Source: Cellvibrio sp. PSBB006
GTDB lineage: Bacteria; Pseudomonadota; Gammaproteobacteria; Pseudomonadales; Cellvibrionaceae
Direction of reading: 5' to 3'
DNA: 64,000 nucleotides
Assembly: GCF_002162135.1 (NCBI RefSeq)
Contig: NZ_CP021382.1
Coordinates: 3,408,001 to 3,472,000, forward strand
In this document: positions 52,777 to 61,517 of the stretch, in pieces
How positions within the stretch are numbered: the first letter of the stretch is position 1
Layout of the letters: every line of letters starts with the position of its first letter
The notes under the pieces: generated by a model
The model's input: only the letters and a program-made list of their open reading frames with translations
The model's database searches: none
What the model was told of the DNA's origin: nothing
Program-made: the position numbers and the translations under genes

Positions 52777-52879
52777 AAAATCTATTCCCACCGTTATCAT
52801 GACCAGTGGTGGCTATTCAAAAGAGTCTTATCAACTTATTGCAGCGTTGGCGAGTTATTTAATTAACACCAGCGATTAA
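52748..52879 (+). pseudogene. C-terminal remnant of a histone-deacetylase-fold protein
   Basis: A 43-codon open stretch ends at TAA 52877-52879 and contains SIPTVIMTSGGYSKESYQLI followed by AALASYLINTSD. The 'P-x-V-x-M-TSGGY-...-LIA-S-L' pattern is that of the last strand and helix of class IV/AcuC-type deacetylases. It has no start of its own; the reverse-transcriptase remnant runs into it in another frame, indicating a deletion that joined two genes. The family call rests on a short motif. Confidence 0.4.
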
Positions 52880-53267
52880 GGAGAGGAACTTGTGCTTTTT
52901 TATTGGCATAAATAACCGCCACTCACTCCCACCAAAACCACATCCTTCTACCTCAAAAACGCACAAAGAAATCAGATAATTTTTAATTACATATCAAAAA
53001 TTTTTCATAAGAAAAATTGGCGCAACCTGTTTATTTGCTAACGCTTTCCCAACCAAAAAACAATCACGCAATCCTAGTTTCAAGAACCAGTTTGCTTTAT
53101 GAATGCGTTGTCGTCTTAATCAATATCCATATTAGCATATTATATTGACAATAAATTTGGCCACGGATATATCACCAGCTTCGAATTCGTCAGTCAGTTT
53201 CCGTAATCAGCAGTCGTCTGGCGCTCGATCAATTTATGACGGTTGATTATTCAGGAGGTCATGTTCA
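52880..53267. other. Intergenic region upstream of the large GH11 gene
   Basis: 388 AT-rich bases. It holds the promoter described next and no coding sequence. The left part shows long A/T runs without a clear terminator. Confidence 0.5.
53145..53173 (+). promoter_or_regulatory. Sigma-70 promoter of the multi-modular GH11 gene
   Basis: TTGACA at 53145-53150, a 17-base spacer and TATATC at 53168-53173, giving a leader of about 90 bases. Same -35 box and spacing as the promoter of the smaller GH11 gene at 26905. Confidence 0.78.
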
Positions 53268-56048
53268 ATGAAACTTGCATCGTTGAAAAAAATATCCAGG
53301 AAAGGTCTGGTTGCTATTGGTCTTGCAGCGTTATTGTCGTCGGCGGTTAACGCGCAAACGCTTACGTCAAATTCCACCGGTACGCACAGTGGTTTTTATT
53401 ATTCGTTCTGGAAGGATTCGGGCAGCGCGTCCATGACGTTGTATTCAGTCGGTCGTTATTCCTCGCAGTGGAATAACAGCACGAATAACTGGGTCGGCGG
53501 CAAAGGTTGGAATCCCGGGAATAGTTCGAAGGTGGTTAACTACTCGGGTTATTACGGCGGCAGCAACAACCAGAATACCTATTTAGCGTTGTATGGCTGG
53601 ACGAGAAGTCCGCTGATTGAATACTACGTGATTGAAAGTTACGGTTCCTATAATCCCTCGTCGTGTAATGGCGGCACGGATTACGGCAGCTTTCAAAGTG
53701 ATGGTGCGACTTACAATGTGCGTCGCTGTCAGCGCGTGAATCAGCCGTCTATCGAAGGCGACCGGACAACGTTTTATCAATACTTCAGCGTGCGTTCGCC
53801 CAAAAAAGGTTTTGGCAATATTTCCGGCACGATCACCTTTGCCAATCATGTGAATTTCTGGCGCAGCAAAGGTTTGAATTTGGGTAATCATGATTACATG
53901 GTGTTGGCTACCGAGGGTTATCAAAGCAGCGGCAATTCGGATATCACGGTTAGCGAAGGTAATAATAATTCGGGCAATAGCTCGGCCAATAATTCTTCTG
54001 CGACTAGCAGCACCGGTAACGGTGCTGGTATTACGGTTCGCGCACGAGGAACGACAGGCGCTGAACAAATTGCGTTGCGTGTTGGCGGCGCGACGGTGCA
54101 GAGCTGGACCTTGAGCACGAGTTATCAAAGCTACGTTTACAGCGGTAGCGCTTCCGGTGATATCAATATCGAATACGCTAACGATTCCGGTGATCGCGAT
54201 GTGCAGGTTGATTACATCCAGGTGAATGGTGAAACGCGCCAGGCGGAGGATATGGATTACAACACCGCCCTTTACGCCAACGGTTCCTGCGGTGGCGGCG
54301 GCAACAGTGAATGGATGCATTGCAATGGCGTTATTGGTTTTGGTGATACGTCCGATTGCTTCAGCGGTAGTTGTGGTGGCGGCAATACCAGTAGCACCGG
54401 TGCTATCAGTAGTGTTGCCAGTAGCGTTGTGAGTAGTACGGCCAGCAGCACAGCGACAACGAGCAGCGCAAACAGCAGTGTGAGTACCGGTGGTCAGTGT
54501 CAGTGCAATTGGTACGGCACGCTGTATCCCAGTTGTGTAACGACGCAAAGCGGTTGGGGTTGGGAAAATTCCCAAAGCTGCATCAGCAATAGCACGTGCA
54601 ATAGTCAACCGAGTAATGCTGGCGGCGTGGTGTGTGGCACCAGCAGTTCGGTAAGCAGTTCGTCCAGTTCCGTCAGTTCAATGCCGGCGAGTTCAGTTAG
54701 TTCAATGAGTTCAAGCAGCGCGGCGTCAAACAGTTCTGCTTCGGGTGACATGTTGGTGTACGCCGTTAACGCCGGTAATTCTGTGGCGGCTACGCTGGAC
54801 GGTGTGGTCTATCAGCCGGATCGTTTTGCTTCCGGTGGGATGACGCAAATCGTCAGCGATCCGATCAGCGGCACAACGGAGGATACGCTGTATCAATCCG
54901 AACGTTATGGCACTTATCGTTATGAAATTCCGGTGACCAATGCGACCTACAGTATCTTGTTGCATTTCGCCGAGGTCTATCACAACGCGGCGGGTGCGCG
55001 CGTGTTTAACCTCAGTGTTGAAGGGCAGGCTATCCTCTCCGATTTTGATTTGTTTACCATGGCCGGCCACGATGGCGCTTATGAGGAGCTGGTTGAAAAT
55101 ATTGCGGTTACCGATGGCGTTCTCACCATTGACCTGACCACGCTGGTCGACAATGCCACCATTAGCGGCTTTGCCATCTACTCCAATGATGGCGGTGAAT
55201 TTACCGGAGAAGACGAGCCGGAATGTACCGCGGCAGAACGTCAGACGCCCACGCCGATAGATTACAACCGGGCTGTCACTCGCCAAGAGCAACGCAATCC
55301 GCCCTCGGGTCCGTTTGGTTACGCCATTGAGCACGCAACGCAAACCTTGCCGAATCACACCATCTATCGGCCGGATCTGGCGCTCGCCGACAATATGCCT
55401 ATCGTGGTGTGGGGCAATGGCGCTTGTTCAAATGTCGGTACCGAACAGGCGGATTTTCTGTTGCAAATTGCCTCGCACGGTTATCTGGTGATCGCCAACG
55501 GTGGGCCGTTTGGTTCGGGCAGTAACGATCAACATGAAACCGAACTGGTGAAAGCCATTGATTGGGCGATTGCGGAGAACAGCCGCCAATGCAGCCCGCT
55601 GTATGGAAAACTCAATGTGGAAAAAATTGGCACCATGGGCTGGTCTTGCGGTGGCGGCATGGCGCACTACGCCGCGGTAGATCCCCGTGTTGATACGGCG
55701 GTTGCCTTGAACAGCGGCATCGCGATCTATGGCGACCGCTTCAATTACTATCCGCGTTTCCATTCGCCCCTCGCCATCTTCAACGGCGACCAAAGCGACG
55801 TGGCCTACAATCCCGGTTTGCAACAATACGATGAAGTTAACAACGTACCGATATACCACGCCAATTATCCGATTGGTCATGGCGATGCCTACTTCCAGGA
55901 TAATGGCGGCGAGTTTGGTATTGTCGCGGTAGGCTGGCTGAACTGGATGTTAAAAGACGATCAGACAGCCACCGGCCGAGGTATGTTTATGGGCAATAAT
56001 TGCCGTTTATGTCGCTCGCCCTGGGTGAGTAAACATAAAGGGTTTTAA
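53268..56048 (+). CDS. Five-module secreted GH11 xylanase / esterase-like hydrolase
   Basis: 926 residues; AGGAGG upstream. Signal peptide about 1-29 (SSAVNA-Q); GH11 about 30-230 with nucleophile Glu118 ([10 protein letters not shown]) and acid/base Glu216 (ATEGYQ); CBM60 about 253-358; Ser linker; CBM10 about 409-457 ([14 protein letters not shown]); Ser linker; malectin/CBM57-like domain about 495-640; C-terminal alpha/beta hydrolase about 650-926. The hydrolase has its nucleophile Ser793 in MGWSCGGG, an acid near Asp841/844 and His871 in IGHGDAY. The hydrolase could remove acyl groups from xylan, but its substrate is not known. The first two modules are closely related to the GH11 protein at 27.1 kb. 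Confidence 0.88.
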   Translation: MKLASLKKISRKGLVAIGLAALLSSAVNAQTLTSNSTGTHSGFYYSFWKDSGSASMTLYSVGRYSSQWNNSTNNWVGGKGWNPGNSSKVVNYSGYYGGSNNQNTYLALYGWTRSPLIEYYVIESYGSYNPSSCNGGTDYGSFQSDGATYNVRRCQRVNQPSIEGDRTTFYQYFSVRSPKKGFGNISGTITFANHVNFWRSKGLNLGNHDYMVLATEGYQSSGNSDITVSEGNNNSGNSSANNSSATSSTGNGAGITVRARGTTGAEQIALRVGGATVQSWTLSTSYQSYVYSGSASGDINIEYANDSGDRDVQVDYIQVNGETRQAEDMDYNTALYANGSCGGGGNSEWMHCNGVIGFGDTSDCFSGSCGGGNTSSTGAISSVASSVVSSTASSTATTSSANSSVSTGGQCQCNWYGTLYPSCVTTQSGWGWENSQSCISNSTCNSQPSNAGGVVCGTSSSVSSSSSSVSSMPASSVSSMSSSSAASNSSASGDMLVYAVNAGNSVAATLDGVVYQPDRFASGGMTQIVSDPISGTTEDTLYQSERYGTYRYEIPVTNATYSILLHFAEVYHNAAGARVFNLSVEGQAILSDFDLFTMAGHDGAYEELVENIAVTDGVLTIDLTTLVDNATISGFAIYSNDGGEFTGEDEPECTAAERQTPTPIDYNRAVTRQEQRNPPSGPFGYAIEHATQTLPNHTIYRPDLALADNMPIVVWGNGACSNVGTEQADFLLQIASHGYLVIANGGPFGSGSNDQHETELVKAIDWAIAENSRQCSPLYGKLNVEKIGTMGWSCGGGMAHYAAVDPRVDTAVALNSGIAIYGDRFNYYPRFHSPLAIFNGDQSDVAYNPGLQQYDEVNNVPIYHANYPIGHGDAYFQDNGGEFGIVAVGWLNWMLKDDQTATGRGMFMGNNCRLCRSPWVSKHKGF

Positions 56049-56078
56049 ATTACACTGAGTAGTAAGCGTCTACGGAAT

Positions 56079-56114
56079 ATTCTCCACGCGCGCAAACGCG
56101 TGGAGAATTTTTTT
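56079..56114 (+). terminator. Intrinsic terminator after the GH11 gene
   Basis: Twelve-bp stem ATTCTCCACGCG with its complement, 6-base loop, then seven T; 30 bases after the stop. Confidence 0.92.
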
Positions 56115-56286
56115 AAAAAAGTGCGTAGATAATAAAGCGGTACAATTTGATCCGCTTGATCCCTCAGGCAATCAAATGCCAGATGGTGGCCACGGTGTTT
56201 GTTCGCTTTTATACAAGCCGTGCCTACTACATGCTTCTAGACTGCTCCTGCCGTCGCCATTCGCAGCAGGTTCAGGAGTTTATTGC

Positions 56287-57708
56287 ATGAAGCTACCCAA
56301 AAACGTTCTATTCGCCAGCTTGTTGATGCTGTGCCTTTTACCCTTGGCCCGAGCGGCCGAATTACCCAACGTCTTATTGATTACCGGTAAAGCGCCTGAC
56401 AGCGTGAGCAACCGTTATCCGAATTGGGAGCATGAGTTCTATAACGAAGAAATCGTCAAAGCACTTGAAGGTCTGGTGGAAATAACGATCAGCGACGATC
56501 TGGCGCTGCTTAATGATCAGCATCTGGCGCGCTATGACCTGATAATGAACAACTCGTTATTTCGCGCTCCGAATCAGCAACAGCTTGCTGCGTTTTACCG
56601 GTTCATCGAAGGAGGCAAAAGCTATCTTGCACTGCATTCCGGTCTTTCTACATTTTTGAATTCTGAACGCTACAGCGAGATGATCGGCGGCCATTTTTTG
56701 GGTTGGGATAATCGCAAATCTTTGCAGGTTCACACCTTCGATGCCTGGTACGGCTATGACTACAACGATCAAACCCAGCACCCCATCACCCGCAGCATGC
56801 CCAACTTCCTGATTGATGATGAATTGTTTTTGATGCACACCAACACCGATGCGCTTGAGGTGATTGCGCGGGCAGAACACCACCCGGTGCTGTGGTTGCG
56901 GGATTGGCACAAGGGCAAAGTCATGGGGCTGGCTCTGGGAAATGGCAAGACAGAAGCCCGGCATCCCGATTATCACCGTTTGCTTCAAAACAGTGTGCGC
57001 TGGCTGGTGGGTTATCCCATTGTAGAAACCTTGCCGGATGGGCGTTTTCTTCGCAACGCTGGAGAGGTAAAGGAATTTATTCATTTGCAGGAGATCAGCC
57101 ACCATTCGCAGGACGCGCCCATGCGCTATCAACTTGTTGCCAACACGAATCCTGAGCTGGTTAAAGCGCAAATTGATGATCGAGGCCATGTCCGCCTGAC
57201 ATTTGCATCGGAACTCGTGGGTACGGCCCGTATCACCGTGCAAATTCAGGCCGCTAACGGACTAACAACCACCGCGGATTTCACGCTCACCGTCGATCAA
57301 CTCACCACCGGAAACCTCGCTGGTTATCACGGCGTTTCAGCGCACACCTCATCCAATGAGTTCCGCAAATTTACCGCTGACCCGGCGTATGTGTTTGATG
57401 GAAATCCTGCAACACGTTGGTCGAGCGCCTATGAAGATAGCAGTTGGATTTATCTGGATCTTGGTGAATCGCGTCGGATAAATCGCGTGCGCCTACTGTG
57501 GGAAGGCGCCTATGGTCAGCGCTATCAGATACAGGTATCCGATGATGCGGATACCTGGACGTCTGTGTATCGCGAAAGCAAAAGTGATGGTGGTGAGGAC
57601 GATATCCGTTTTGCAGCGGTGGATGGTCGCTACATCAGATTGTATGGCGAGCAACGCGCAACTTCCTGGGGTTATTCGCTTTACGAGTTTGAAGTCTTTG
57701 GTGATTAG
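56287..57708 (+). CDS. Secreted ThuA-domain protein with C-terminal discoidin (F5/8 type C) module
   Basis: The ATG at 56287 follows CAGGAG and gives 473 residues with a signal peptide (LMLCLLPLARA-A). Residues about 23-245 form a ThuA-like class-I-glutamine-amidotransferase fold (NVLLITGKAPDSV, ALHSGLSTFLNSERYSEMIG, GLALGNGKTEARHPDYHRLL). A cadherin-like beta domain follows (about 270-340), then an F5/8 type C/CBM32-like module (about 345-473: NPATRWSSAYEDSSWIYLDL). ThuA proteins occur in sugar utilisation loci; the exact role is unknown. Sugar binding by the discoidin module is likely. Confidence 0.85.
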   Translation: MKLPKNVLFASLLMLCLLPLARAAELPNVLLITGKAPDSVSNRYPNWEHEFYNEEIVKALEGLVEITISDDLALLNDQHLARYDLIMNNSLFRAPNQQQLAAFYRFIEGGKSYLALHSGLSTFLNSERYSEMIGGHFLGWDNRKSLQVHTFDAWYGYDYNDQTQHPITRSMPNFLIDDELFLMHTNTDALEVIARAEHHPVLWLRDWHKGKVMGLALGNGKTEARHPDYHRLLQNSVRWLVGYPIVETLPDGRFLRNAGEVKEFIHLQEISHHSQDAPMRYQLVANTNPELVKAQIDDRGHVRLTFASELVGTARITVQIQAANGLTTTADFTLTVDQLTTGNLAGYHGVSAHTSSNEFRKFTADPAYVFDGNPATRWSSAYEDSSWIYLDLGESRRINRVRLLWEGAYGQRYQIQVSDDADTWTSVYRESKSDGGEDDIRFAAVDGRYIRLYGEQRATSWGYSLYEFEVFGD

Positions 57709-57735
57709 CCTGGCTAGTCGTATACCTCTTCGAGG

Positions 57736-57918
57736 CTATGCCATCCAAAGATAATAAAGCCCAGTTAACGATAAGGCGCAAATAATAAAGCCGGCGGTGT
57801 ATTCGGCCATAGGGCGTAACCTATGTACGCGCGGATTGGCCTTTAAAATACCGGCGACTAAAAATGCCGTAAGAAAAATCGATGCCACTACTTTTGCTGT
57901 GATTATCAAGAAGGCCAT
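57736..57918 (-). CDS. Possible small membrane protein
   Basis: Sixty residues from the ATG at 57918 with two hydrophobic helices (FLIITAKVVASIFLTAFLVA and AEYTAGFIICALSLTGLYYL) joined by a basic loop. No clear ribosome site; a hairpin lies between it and the lipase gene. No family. Called on the two-helix composition only. Confidence 0.4.
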   Translation of the reverse strand: MAFLIITAKVVASIFLTAFLVAGILKANPRVHRLRPMAEYTAGFIICALSLTGLYYLWMA

Positions 57919-57987
57919 GAAAGTATGTTGCGCGTTTAATTTTCGGGAATGAGAAAGACATATTGAGCCATCTAGAAAGGTAGCTTG

Positions 57988-58020
57988 CCTGCACCTGAGT
58001 GAGCATACAGGCAAGCCATT
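57988..58020 (-). terminator. Hairpin after the lipase gene
   Basis: GCTTGCCTG and CAGGCAAGC form a 9-bp stem with a long loop on the minus strand, a few bases after the lipase stop. The tail is only slightly T-rich, so it is a weak terminator. Confidence 0.5.
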
Positions 58021-58025
58021 TTCCA

Positions 58026-59195
58026 TTACAATTTTCTCAAGGTATCGCGCGCTTCCTGGTTGGCTTTTTCTGTCAAACGCATCAATACATGTTTGATCAA
58101 GCTGCGTGTTAATTCCTTTTTAGTTTTGGCCACCTTCATACCCAACGCCTGCATGATCTTTCGCATTAAATGCTCGACCCACACACTCACGTTTTCCGCC
58201 AGGTCGATGCCTTTCGCTAATATGTAGGCAATTTTATCGGCTAGCGTAAACGCGCCAATAAAGGCGGCTTGCAAACCAATGATGGCCGACATCGCCACTT
58301 TCTTAATAACATAAATGATTGCGGAATCTACCCATCGCCAAAAACTTGCCGAGGAGGAGTCTACGGGTGATTTCGATTTTAACCATGACTCGATTGCACT
58401 TTCGATTGTGTAAGGTTGATCCGGTACGTCACTCATTTGTGACCAGGATTTTCCTTCCACCGACGTAATGTAATTCGCCATAAAATGCGCCGCACCCGAC
58501 GTGAGCGGCTGGGCAGAATAAAGGTAATGGCCATGTGCTTTGTAAGGCGCATGCATAAAAGGATAAAGCGGAACCATGGGTACAGGGTCAGTGCGATGGT
58601 AGACACGGTGGATATTGGCTTCGCCGATTGAAGACGTGGTGCTTTTCACAAACCATTCTGTTCCAACCCGTGGTGCGCCGAATGTGTAGAGTTTGGTTGG
58701 ATGTTTGAGGCTGCGTGCGACCCAATCTGCTGCGAGCGCAGCGACTGCGCCACCTAAACTGTGGCCAATGCAGTGAACGGTTGTAATATTGCCTTTGAAT
58801 GAGCTGAAAAAATTGCGTATCTCCGGCAGCATGCTGGAGAAGCTATGATTAAATCCGCAGTGGACGGGAAGACCGGTCGAGGAACGAGTGATTCCAATAC
58901 GTGCATCGGTAAGTACATCAGCTTTTTTATTCGCCATCGTGGTTCCGCGAAATATTAAAAAAACTTCGCTTTTATTGTTTTCTCCGCCCTCAGCACAAAC
59001 CCCAAAACCATCGGTAAAATTTAATATTACTCTACCACCAACTTCTGATTTTAAATGTTTGTGTGGTGACGATTCTGATTTTCCTGCACGCTTAAAATAG
59101 GGAAGCTTCAAAAATAAATCCACGAGCATAGGGTTCTGAACATCATAGATTCTTGAGGCAAGTGTAGCTGCAATAGTTGGGGTTAGAACGGCCAT
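58026..59195 (-). CDS. Class 3-type lipase
   Basis: 389 residues, GGAGA before the ATG, no signal peptide. The alpha/beta hydrolase core has VFLIFRGTTMANKKADVLTD, the nucleophile elbow CIGHSLGGAVAALAADW (Ser), YTFGAPRVGTEWF, and RVYHRTDPVPMVP with a later His (HGHYLYSA). The C-terminal third holds a possible membrane helix (IIYVKKVAMSAIIGLQAAFI-like region) and a basic helical tail. It starts one base after the DUF6795 gene. Cytoplasmic start plus this partner hints at a secreted antibacterial lipase, not proven. Confidence 0.85.
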   Translation of the reverse strand: MAVLTPTIAATLASRIYDVQNPMLVDLFLKLPYFKRAGKSESSPHKHLKSEVGGRVILNFTDGFGVCAEGGENNKSEVFLIFRGTTMANKKADVLTDARIGITRSSTGLPVHCGFNHSFSSMLPEIRNFFSSFKGNITTVHCIGHSLGGAVAALAADWVARSLKHPTKLYTFGAPRVGTEWFVKSTTSSIGEANIHRVYHRTDPVPMVPLYPFMHAPYKAHGHYLYSAQPLTSGAAHFMANYITSVEGKSWSQMSDVPDQPYTIESAIESWLKSKSPVDSSSASFWRWVDSAIIYVIKKVAMSAIIGLQAAFIGAFTLADKIAYILAKGIDLAENVSVWVEHLMRKIMQALGMKVAKTKKELTRSLIKHVLMRLTEKANQEARDTLRKL

Positions 59196-59196
59196 A

Positions 59197-59640
59197 TTAT
59201 TTCTCCATTTCCTTTGTTAATTCACTCCACTCGCACAAAGTTTCAAGGAGTGCGTGTTCGAGATGGGCATCCATCTCTTCTTTGGTAAGTTCACAGGTTA
59301 GATTCTTCGGTCGACCACCTAACTCACCGTAAAGATGTGTGGTTGACTTTCCACCCTTCCAGATAAGATATTCCTGACCGTCGAAATCTACGGTGATCAT
59401 TTGGCCGATTGAAATCTGGAATAATGGATTTTCATCATATACGACGGTTTTCTTTGGAATCGAAAAATAGCCATTTTCATCGGCCGTGAAATATTCGTTT
59501 TCGCCTTCTTGATCTTTCCAGGCAAGCCATAACTTTAATTTTGCGCCTGAGGCAGGTTTTCCATTAAACGTCAGCTGTCCTTCCAGAGGCGAGAAAAGCA
59601 CAGCTTCTACTTTGTTCTTTTCCCCAAAAAATAATGACAT
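59197..59640 (-). CDS. DUF6795-type small beta-sandwich protein
   Basis: The ATG at 59640 follows AAGGAG by six bases, so the product starts MSLFFGEKNKVEAVLFSPLE and has 147 residues; a start at 59727 would add a hydrophobic leader but lacks a ribosome site. The pattern GQLTFNGKPASGAKLKLWLA ... YFTADENGYFSIPKK is that of a carboxypeptidase-regulatory-like fold. It directly precedes the lipase gene (one-base gap). It may be a chaperone, adaptor or immunity partner of the lipase; not established. Confidence 0.75.
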   Translation of the reverse strand: MSLFFGEKNKVEAVLFSPLEGQLTFNGKPASGAKLKLWLAWKDQEGENEYFTADENGYFSIPKKTVVYDENPLFQISIGQMITVDFDGQEYLIWKGGKSTTHLYGELGGRPKNLTCELTKEEMDAHLEHALLETLCEWSELTKEMEK

Positions 59641-59950
59641 AGCAGCTCCTTGTTGGAAATAAAATAGCGAGACGAAAAGTGTTAATAGTGTAAGTAGATG
59701 GCGCGGCTTCAAGAGCTTGTACTCCATGTGGCTTGATTCTTCTTCAGCCCTTGCTTTGCAGATGGCTTTATCGGGCTTCGATGGTCGGTCTTTATAACAT
59801 CCTCACTTAAAAACTGTCACCCATCATTGATTGGTTTTTATATATTAGGACCTTGTTCGCTGATTATGTGAGCCAGGTCGTGATCGACAGGGTGTGCAGT
59901 AAAGTTTCCCGACAAACTTTTTTATCTACTGACATGTTGGTTAATTGTCG
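59641..59950. other. Intergenic region between the DUF6795 and CDF genes
   Basis: 310 bases. It holds the minus-strand promoter listed next. Nothing else is seen apart from the possible longer reading of the DUF6795 gene. Confidence 0.4.
59791..59820 (-). promoter_or_regulatory. Promoter of the DUF6795-lipase operon
   Basis: On the minus strand GTGACA (59820-59815), an 18-base spacer and TATAAA (59796-59791), leaving a leader of about 145 bases before the ATG at 59640. Confidence 0.6.
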
Positions 59951-60925
59951 TTATGGAATATGTAACTCATTGATCTGCTGATCGTTAGATCTTGCGTACA
60001 TTTCTATAGTGATATGCACCAATTCTTCATGAACACCCAGCAGCTCTTTGAAATAATCCGGCGAGACATCACTCGTGGTATGCAAACTCAAAATACACGC
60101 GTAGCTACCTCTCCCAACTCGCCACACATGCAGGTCGACAATCTCGGCTTTTATCGGACTTGCTGCAATCACTTCACGCACTTCATCGGTGATAGGCGCG
60201 CCCATCTCCGCATCCACCAGTGCGCGGCCGGATTCTTTTAACAAACCAATTGCCCACACCGCCACGAGAATACCGCCGACAATTCCCATTACCGGATCGA
60301 GCCAGGCGGCGCCCCAGAGCTTGCCGCCGATCAACGCGATAATCGCCAACACGGACGTGGCGGCGTCGGTGATGACGTGCAGGTAAGCGGAACGCAAATT
60401 CAGATCCTGGTGATGGCTGTGATTGTGATGCGTGTGGTTGTGATGGGGATGGCCGTGATCATGGCTATGGCTGTGTCCGTCCTTCAACCACCAGGCACAA
60501 ATGAGATTGACCACTAAACCCACGATGGCGATTGCGATGGCTTCGTTGTAATGAATCTCGCCCGGCGACAACAGCCGCTCAATGGAGTGATAAAACATCA
60601 ACAGCGCCACCATCAACAACAGGATAGCGCCGGTGTAACCGCCGAGTACTTCAATCTTCCAGGGCCCAAAGGTAAAGCGCACATCGCCCGCAAACCGTTG
60701 CGTCAGTTTGTACGCTAGCAGCGCCAAACCCAGGGCGAGCACGTGCGAACTCATATGCCAGCCATCTGCTAGCAGTGCCATAGAATTGAAATACCAGCCG
60801 CCGGTGATTTCAATCACCATCATGACAATCGTCAGGATCAGCGCGCGCAGGGTATTTTTTTCGGCGAGCGGGTTGTGCTGGTCAAAGGTGTGTGTGTGGC
60901 AGAGGCGTTGCGGTGTTTGGGGCAT
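59951..60925 (-). CDS. CDF-family divalent cation exporter with His-rich loop
   Basis: 324 residues from the ATG at 60925 (GGAAA before it; a GTG at 60985 is possible). Six membrane helices; TM2 and TM5 metal sites are visible in ALLADGWHMSSH and YLHVITDAATSVL. The cytoplasmic loop between TM4 and TM5 is a histidine cluster (DGHSHSHDHGHPHHNHTHH). The C-terminal cytoplasmic domain includes VDLHVWRVGRGSYACILSL. These features match the DmeF/CzcD-like group exporting Zn, Co or Ni. No dedicated regulator is adjacent. Confidence 0.93.
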   Translation of the reverse strand: MPQTPQRLCHTHTFDQHNPLAEKNTLRALILTIVMMVIEITGGWYFNSMALLADGWHMSSHVLALGLALLAYKLTQRFAGDVRFTFGPWKIEVLGGYTGAILLLMVALLMFYHSIERLLSPGEIHYNEAIAIAIVGLVVNLICAWWLKDGHSHSHDHGHPHHNHTHHNHSHHQDLNLRSAYLHVITDAATSVLAIIALIGGKLWGAAWLDPVMGIVGGILVAVWAIGLLKESGRALVDAEMGAPITDEVREVIAASPIKAEIVDLHVWRVGRGSYACILSLHTTSDVSPDYFKELLGVHEELVHITIEMYARSNDQQINELHIP

Positions 60926-61142
60926 GGGATTTCCATCAGACGCAGATAGGTGAAATATCTGGCTATGGTAATCGTTTGCTGACACATCTCAAACCAGCAA
61001 AGCTGGCCATCACACCGGCGCCAAATATCCACATAAACTAACAGCTTACAGGTCGACCAATATACTAATTCAAAGTGCTGACTCCCGCCCGCTAAAATCC
61101 CGATGAAAGTGATGGCGATCCGAATAAAGCAGTATCAACATC

Positions 61143-61514
61143 TTAGGTGTCGACTCCGAAAAAAAATCCAAAAAATGCTATCGCTAACCAGAGATGACTT
61201 GATGTCACGAAAAACAGACAACGCCACCAATCTATTTTGGTGGCATAGCTTCTTATCAACTCCGCATCTATTATTGGCGTTAAACGTTGAGCAAAACGTT
61301 TAGGCAGTAAAATCACATAGGCGTAAGTAACTATCCTGCTGCCACCAAAATCGAGAGCTTGATTGTGAGAAATTTCATCTTTCTTAATTTGTTTTTCTAT
61401 ACGTCTCATAGTGAGCTGTGCTAACGCTAAACACGAGACTGCAGTAAGCGCAAAAAGAGTAAGAAAAATAGTAAAAAACCAATCGGTTAATGTGTTGCTT
61501 GATGCATACTCCAT
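61143..61514 (-). CDS. Small two-helix membrane protein, likely immunity protein of the adjacent toxin
   Basis: 123 residues with membrane helices at about 11-32 (DWFFTIFLTLFALTAVSCLA) and 97-118 (CLFFVTSSHLWLAIAFFGFF) and a charged middle. The ATG follows the toxin-like gene's stop by three bases, so the two are coupled. Multi-helix membrane proteins right after pore-forming-type toxins usually confer immunity. That role is inferred from position and topology only. Confidence 0.6.
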   Translation of the reverse strand: MEYASSNTLTDWFFTIFLTLFALTAVSCLALAQLTMRRIEKQIKKDEISHNQALDFGGSRIVTYAYVILLPKRFAQRLTPIIDAELIRSYATKIDWWRCLFFVTSSHLWLAIAFFGFFFGVDT

Positions 61515-61517
61515 AGA

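Noticed and set aside
53583..54608. 341-codon minus-strand frame opposite the large GH11 gene
   Set aside because: It is antisense to the conserved GH11 and CBM60 modules. The Ala/Thr/Ile-rich translation has no signature.
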